Shown: in pieces, positions 40,201-46,200 of the stretch | How positions within the stretch are numbered: position 1 is the first letter of the stretch | How the letters are laid out: each line of letters begins with the position of its first letter | DNA from: Liolophura sinensis | Lineage: Eukaryota > Mollusca > Polyplacophora > Chitonida > Chitonidae | Direction of reading: 5' to 3' | Assembly (NCBI RefSeq): GCF_032854445.1 | Contig: NC_088307.1 | Span: 19,714,001-19,778,000 of the forward strand | Length of the DNA: 64,000 bases | Notes under the pieces: model-generated | Database searches by the model: none | Seen by the model: only the letters and a program-made list of their open reading frames with translations | What the model was told of the DNA's origin: nothing | Made by a program: the position numbers and the translations under genes

Positions 40201-43200
40201 TGTCTTGTATTTCACAGGCACCCTTGTTGAGCTGACCACCCCCAGCAACCTGACAGAGATTAGACTCTCAAAGCTCACCCCTGGAACCGTGTACCAGCTC
40301 AGCGTCCAGGCGGCCTACAGCGGAGGGGTCAAGTTAAGGTCAAACTGGACAGAGTTTATCACCAATGGTTATGGTCGACACAGAAGTGAGTTTTAGGTCA
40401 TCAGCCCTGCCAGATTAACCCTGCCCTAATTTTTCAATCTTTTCACATATGAAAAGAGCAACTTTGAATGCAATTTATGCAAGTTTTTGATTCACAAGAA
40501 GTATAATTTGATCAGTCAGCACACACTAAGGCCTTCATAATATGCTTGAATAAACACCTGGCAAACATGCCAAAAGGTTGAAGAATTACAGTAATGCTAA
40601 ACAGTATAGTCTATAGGTGAGAAATACATTATTAAAATAATTTTACCAAAAATTTTTTATTTTTGGAGCATATTTAATGTCTCCAAAATTCCCCTCAGCC
40701 CCATTTGGAAATGACATCAGTGTTTAACTTTCCGATTTAGATTTTTTCTTTTGATTGGTGTTTTATGCCGTACTCACGAATATTTCACTTATTTCACAAC
40801 GGCGGCCAGCATTATGGTGGGTGGAAACCGGGTAGAGCCCGGGGGGAACCCACGACCATCCGCAGGGTGCTGGCAGACCTTCCCACGTACGGCCGGAGAG
40901 GAAGCCAGCATGAGCTGGGCTTGAACTTTCCGACTTAGAGGGATCAGCTTTAGTTGGCTGTTTAATTTCCTCACTGATGGCTTGGGTCTTTGGAAAACTA
41001 TAGGTTGAAGCCAGTTTTACATGGTAAAAACGAAAGCTGAGAATTTCTGTTATGTTTTTTTTTTTTTTGTACATTTATATGTTAGCACATACCTACCCTA
41101 AACTGCATGTCAAGAATTAAAACTTGCAATTAATCCATTTAGTCAGTATTTGAAAATACAAATTTACAAGTTATATTTGGGCCCTAAAAATGAACCTGTT
41201 GACCACCTCATAGTAAATGTTGTTTGCCAGTAGTGTGTCAAAATTTCAACTTTAATACAGTACCCAAAGCCAGACAGTGTAAATGAGGTCAGAAATGTTT
41301 CCACAAGTTTAAAGGTCATGTGGGATATCGTACTGATATATGTATATGTATACACTTCACCTGTGGGCAGCCTGGGACACAGTGAAGTATTTAGGAAGGT
41401 GAACAGATTATAAAAAGCAGAGGCAACACAAGACTAAATTTTATAGGCAGCGATAAGACATCCCACCTGAAGTTTAAAAAGCATTAATTTTTTTCTTTGT
41501 GATGTTGCATAGCTAAGATATTGGATTCCAAATAAAACAAAATCACTCACATTGAAAAATTGGAATGTGCCACCATGATATCAGTATTAATCAAACAGGC
41601 ACAAGTTATCTCTATAGCACAGGAATTTGGCTGTTTCTGTTTAGGTCACTCAAACACTTGCTTTTGTTGTGCAATGTATATTTTTGTCGCAAATTGCGAT
41701 GAAAGCGTGAAAAAGCGCAATTTTTCCCATTTTTACAGGTCACCTGACAGAGAACTGTTACAGCTGTACAGTGAAAATTGCTGTCTATTAAGGGCTATAC
41801 ATGCCTATATGGTGAAAATCTTTGACCTCTGACAAAAAACACAGGACATGTATACTTTTGAATAATGTCCAAAGGCAGATTTACCACATTTGGCACTTTT
41901 AAATACACATGTTATATAGGGTAATACAGTGTATGAATGGCTACGAAGAATAGGTATCATGTATATGTTCTCTTAATTATCTGGTTTGTACTGCAGTCGC
42001 AGTTAGCTCATCTTTAGCCCACACTGTAAAATTTCCATTCTAACCTGTATGGATTGTCTCCCTTTAATTTTGTTCATCCATCATTCACGCATATCCTTCT
42101 TTTCTGTGTTCAGCACTATGTAAATTATTATGAGTTTTTGGCCCCTTTTTACCAGCTCTGATCCGGTACCGTTTGCTTGTGAAGTCAGGAGTTCAAAACC
42201 CAGAGTGACCTCAGTCAGTTTATCCCACTAGAATTCGTGCTATACCCAGAAAGTGTCATCCAAATATTAGTACATAATTATGATTTTCCTGTGGGGTATG
42301 GAGAAAATTCTTTCAATGCTGGGCAACAGGAAAAGGAAAAACAAAAAAAAAGTAATAAGTGAAAAGCAAAGATTGTAAATAGGTAAATTTTTCTGTTATT
42401 ATTTCATGTTTAGCATATGCTTTCACACATTTGTGTTAATTCTTTCAGAGTGTAAGTGTAACCTCCATGGCCAGGATCCAGCAGATCAGGAGTGTGATCC
42501 GAACCGTTACAACTGGTGCAAATGTCGCCAGGGATATATGGGACTGTTTTGCGAGATGTGCAAAGTTGGGTTTTATCGCGTGTCTCCCACATTCCCGTGT
42601 CATCGATGTCCCTGTGCTAAAGTGCATTCGTCAGGAAGTTGTCAGTTTGGTAAGGAGTTAGCTTGCAGAGCTATGTCCCAGATTTTTTTGTTATAGATCC
42701 TGTTTAATTTTTTTTCTTTGTTCAAGAAATTATCCAAATTTTTCAATTGTTTAAAAAGATTACTCTGATTTTTTTCACAGTCAAATGTATCAAAAGAAAA
42801 AAAAAATTCAGAAGTTTATTGAAAAGGTAATCAAATTTTTTTCAACAAATTTTGAAACATAATCAAAACCTGGCTGAAAAACTAGATTCCATTGACAGTA
42901 TTATATCGACTTCTAGTCGAAAAAAAGTGTAAAATTTATATATGAACGGTTCGTGAAACGGAAAATAATTTCAGGCTGCAAAAATTAGAGAACTTAATGA
43001 TACTAAAATGTAAAATTTCATTTGGATCCTTCTGATTTTCGACACTTAATTTTTTTTTTTTTTTGGAAAAGTCATTTTGAAAAATACTTTGAGACGGTGT
43101 AAAATACAGGTTTAGGAGTATTGTATCAGATGCATTGAGCAGCTTGATTCATATTCATTACCCAGCTTGATTTATATTCAGTAGTGTGTAGAGGGAAAAG

Positions 43201-46200
43201 ATCCAAATCATGATTTAATCCCTCTACACGGTTACTTTTTACTATCTCCAGCCCGGTGAAGTGTGGCTACTGTTACACCAGTTAGCTTTTACACTTACAT
43301 TTGATCTTTCTATGTGTGTACATCTGTTTGGAGTTACCATCCAGGTGAAATGCTCTTAGTGCTATGCTGATTTACAGTTATATTTGATCTTTCTATGTGT
43401 GTATATCTGTTTGCAGTTACCATCCAGGTGAAATGTGTGTACATCTGTTTGGAGTTACCATCCAGGTGAAATGTGTGTACATCTGTTTGGAGTTACCATC
43501 CAGGTGAAATGTGTGTACATCTGTTTGCAGTTACCATTCAGGTGAAATGCTCTTAGTGATATGCTGGTTTATACACCAGTGACTTTTTCAATTTACAGAA
43601 ATCCCTCCTATTTGTTCCATGTGTTTACAGTGAGTGGCCAATTGAAATGTACCAACTGCCACACTGGTTACACCGGTAACCTCTGCCACAGGTGTGCTCA
43701 TGGTTACTATGCTGTAGACGGTCGCTGTCAGAGGTGTAATTGCCATGGCAACGAGGATGTGCGAAAGCTTCAAGTGTGTAGCCCAGCAACAGGTAAATCA
43801 ATTTAAGGCATTAGGCAGTCCGACTCCATTTGCATAATTTGCTAGTTCTGTTTGAACAAGTTGATCAGAAGATTTCACGGCAAACTGTTAGGAATCTTTG
43901 TACATGAAAAATGAATTCTGTGTATAGGTTGTGGGACAGATTCCGTATGCAAATTATACACAAATTCAGTTTATTATTTATATATACATTGTACTTGTAG
44001 GTGAAATGTTAGGATATCCGTCACTGGTAAAAGTGTTCTTTTGCATTTTTAGTGATCACTTGTGTTATTACATTTGAGTATTTCACTCCCAGATGCCATG
44101 ATGTCCAAAAAGGAACCTATCAAATTTGAAATGTTCCAATCTGAGCTCAGTTTGTCTACTCCTTAAATTCTCCACATTTTCGCATATGAAAGAGCAACTT
44201 TTTGTGCAACTTATCCAGGTGTTTAATTTAATTTGGGGGATAAAACAACATTGGGTGGAATGGCCAATTTCAGGGCTTCACAAAAAGTGTACCATTATCA
44301 GTTTACAAAGAATAATGCTTGAATAAACAGCTTGCTAATTGGTGGAAAGGTTGAAGAATTACAGTAATCCCATTTTAGTCAACTTAAACATCGCAGAACA
44401 ATATTAAATACCTCGCCCTCAAACAACACATCATATACAACACCCAAAAGTATTCATGTATGTACGAGTCAGTGCATTCATTCCTGTTTTTATTATTGCA
44501 TGCGTGGATTCATAATTCATGACATCATGGATTCATCCCTGTGTTTATTTCTAAACACATGAATGAATCGTATTACAAGCTTAATTATTTGTATAAATAA
44601 GTTATAATTACAAGCTTGCATTCTTTCATAACATTGTGTATTCATTCTTGACATGATGGATTCATTCTTGTATTCATTATTATATGCATGGTTCCACTCA
44701 TAACATCATGGATTCAAACTTGTATTCATTATTACATACATAGTTCCACTCATTAAATTATGGATTCATACTTGTATTCATTATTGCATGCATAGTTTCA
44801 CTCATCACATCATGGATTAATTCCCCTGTTTCCTAATATATTAACAGATTGCTTCATGACAGCGTGGATTCATTCCTGTGTTTACTATTACATGCTTGCA
44901 TTTATTCATGACATCATGGATTCATTCTTGTATTTATTATTACATACATGGTTCCTTTCATAACATCATGGATTCATTCCTGAGTTTATTTGCATCATAC
45001 AGGTCAGTGTATGGGCTGTCTCCACAACACTTCCGGGTTCTTCTGTGACATGTGTGCTGAGGGTTACAGAGGGGACCCCATCAAGGCCAAGAACTGCACC
45101 CTAATCTGTAAGTTGCTTACACACCTGGGGAAAATCTAATTTTTAAAAATTTTTACAAGTATATTTACTTTATTTATTTATTTATTTGATTGATGTTTTA
45201 CGTTGTACTCAAGAATATTTCACTTATACGACGGCGGCCAGCATTATGGTGGGTGGAAACCGGGCAGAGCCCGTGGGAAACCCACAAAAATCCGCAGGTT
45301 GCTGGTGGACCTTCCCACGTACGACCGGAGAGGAAGCCAGCATGAGCTGGACTAGAACTCACAGAGAGGTGAGAGGCTCCTGGGTCATTACGCTGCACTA
45401 GCGCGCTAACCAACTGAGCCACGGAGGCCCCATCAAGTATGTTTACTAGTACAAGAAAATATATCATTGCTAAAAATACATTTTTGTGTTCAGAAGCCAT
45501 TTGATATGCAAACAAAAATGTCACTTGTAAGTTCAGTCTGTAAATGTAACACACTTAGTGAAACTTGTGAAATACAGTATGTCTCAAAAAGAGTTTTAAT
45601 AGTAGCATAATTTGCTACTATTAAAACTCTTTTAATAATACGAAATATTACTCTTTGGGCCTGAGTTGAATATATTTTGTTTTCCTAGCAAACCTAAGAA
45701 CACGGAAGTTCTATAGAACTCTCAGAATAAAACAAAGTGAGTAACTTGTGGACGAAATTTTAGGTCAAATATGGTGTGTGTCTCCGTACCATGGCATGTG
45801 AGCCCCTGGTCTAGAAGGTTAATGGTGCAAATATAGTGTGGGTCTGCCCCAGACAAAGGAGGTTACTAGTGCAAATACAGTGTGGGTCTCCGTGCCACGG
45901 CATGTGAGCCCCTGGTCTAGAAGGTTAATGGTGCAAATATAGTGTGGGTCTGCCCCAGGCAAAGGAGGTTACTAGTGCAAATACAGTGTGTGTCTACGTG
46001 CCACGGCACGTGAGCCCCTGGTCTAGAAGGTTAATGGTGCAAATATAGTGTGGGTCTGCCCCAGACAAAGGAGGTTACTAGTGCAAATACAGTGTGGGTC
46101 TCCCTTCTACGGCACATGAGCCCCTGGCCTAGGAGGTTAATGGTGCAAATACAGTGTGGGTCTGCCTGCGATGACTGATGGCTGTGACGTACATATATGC

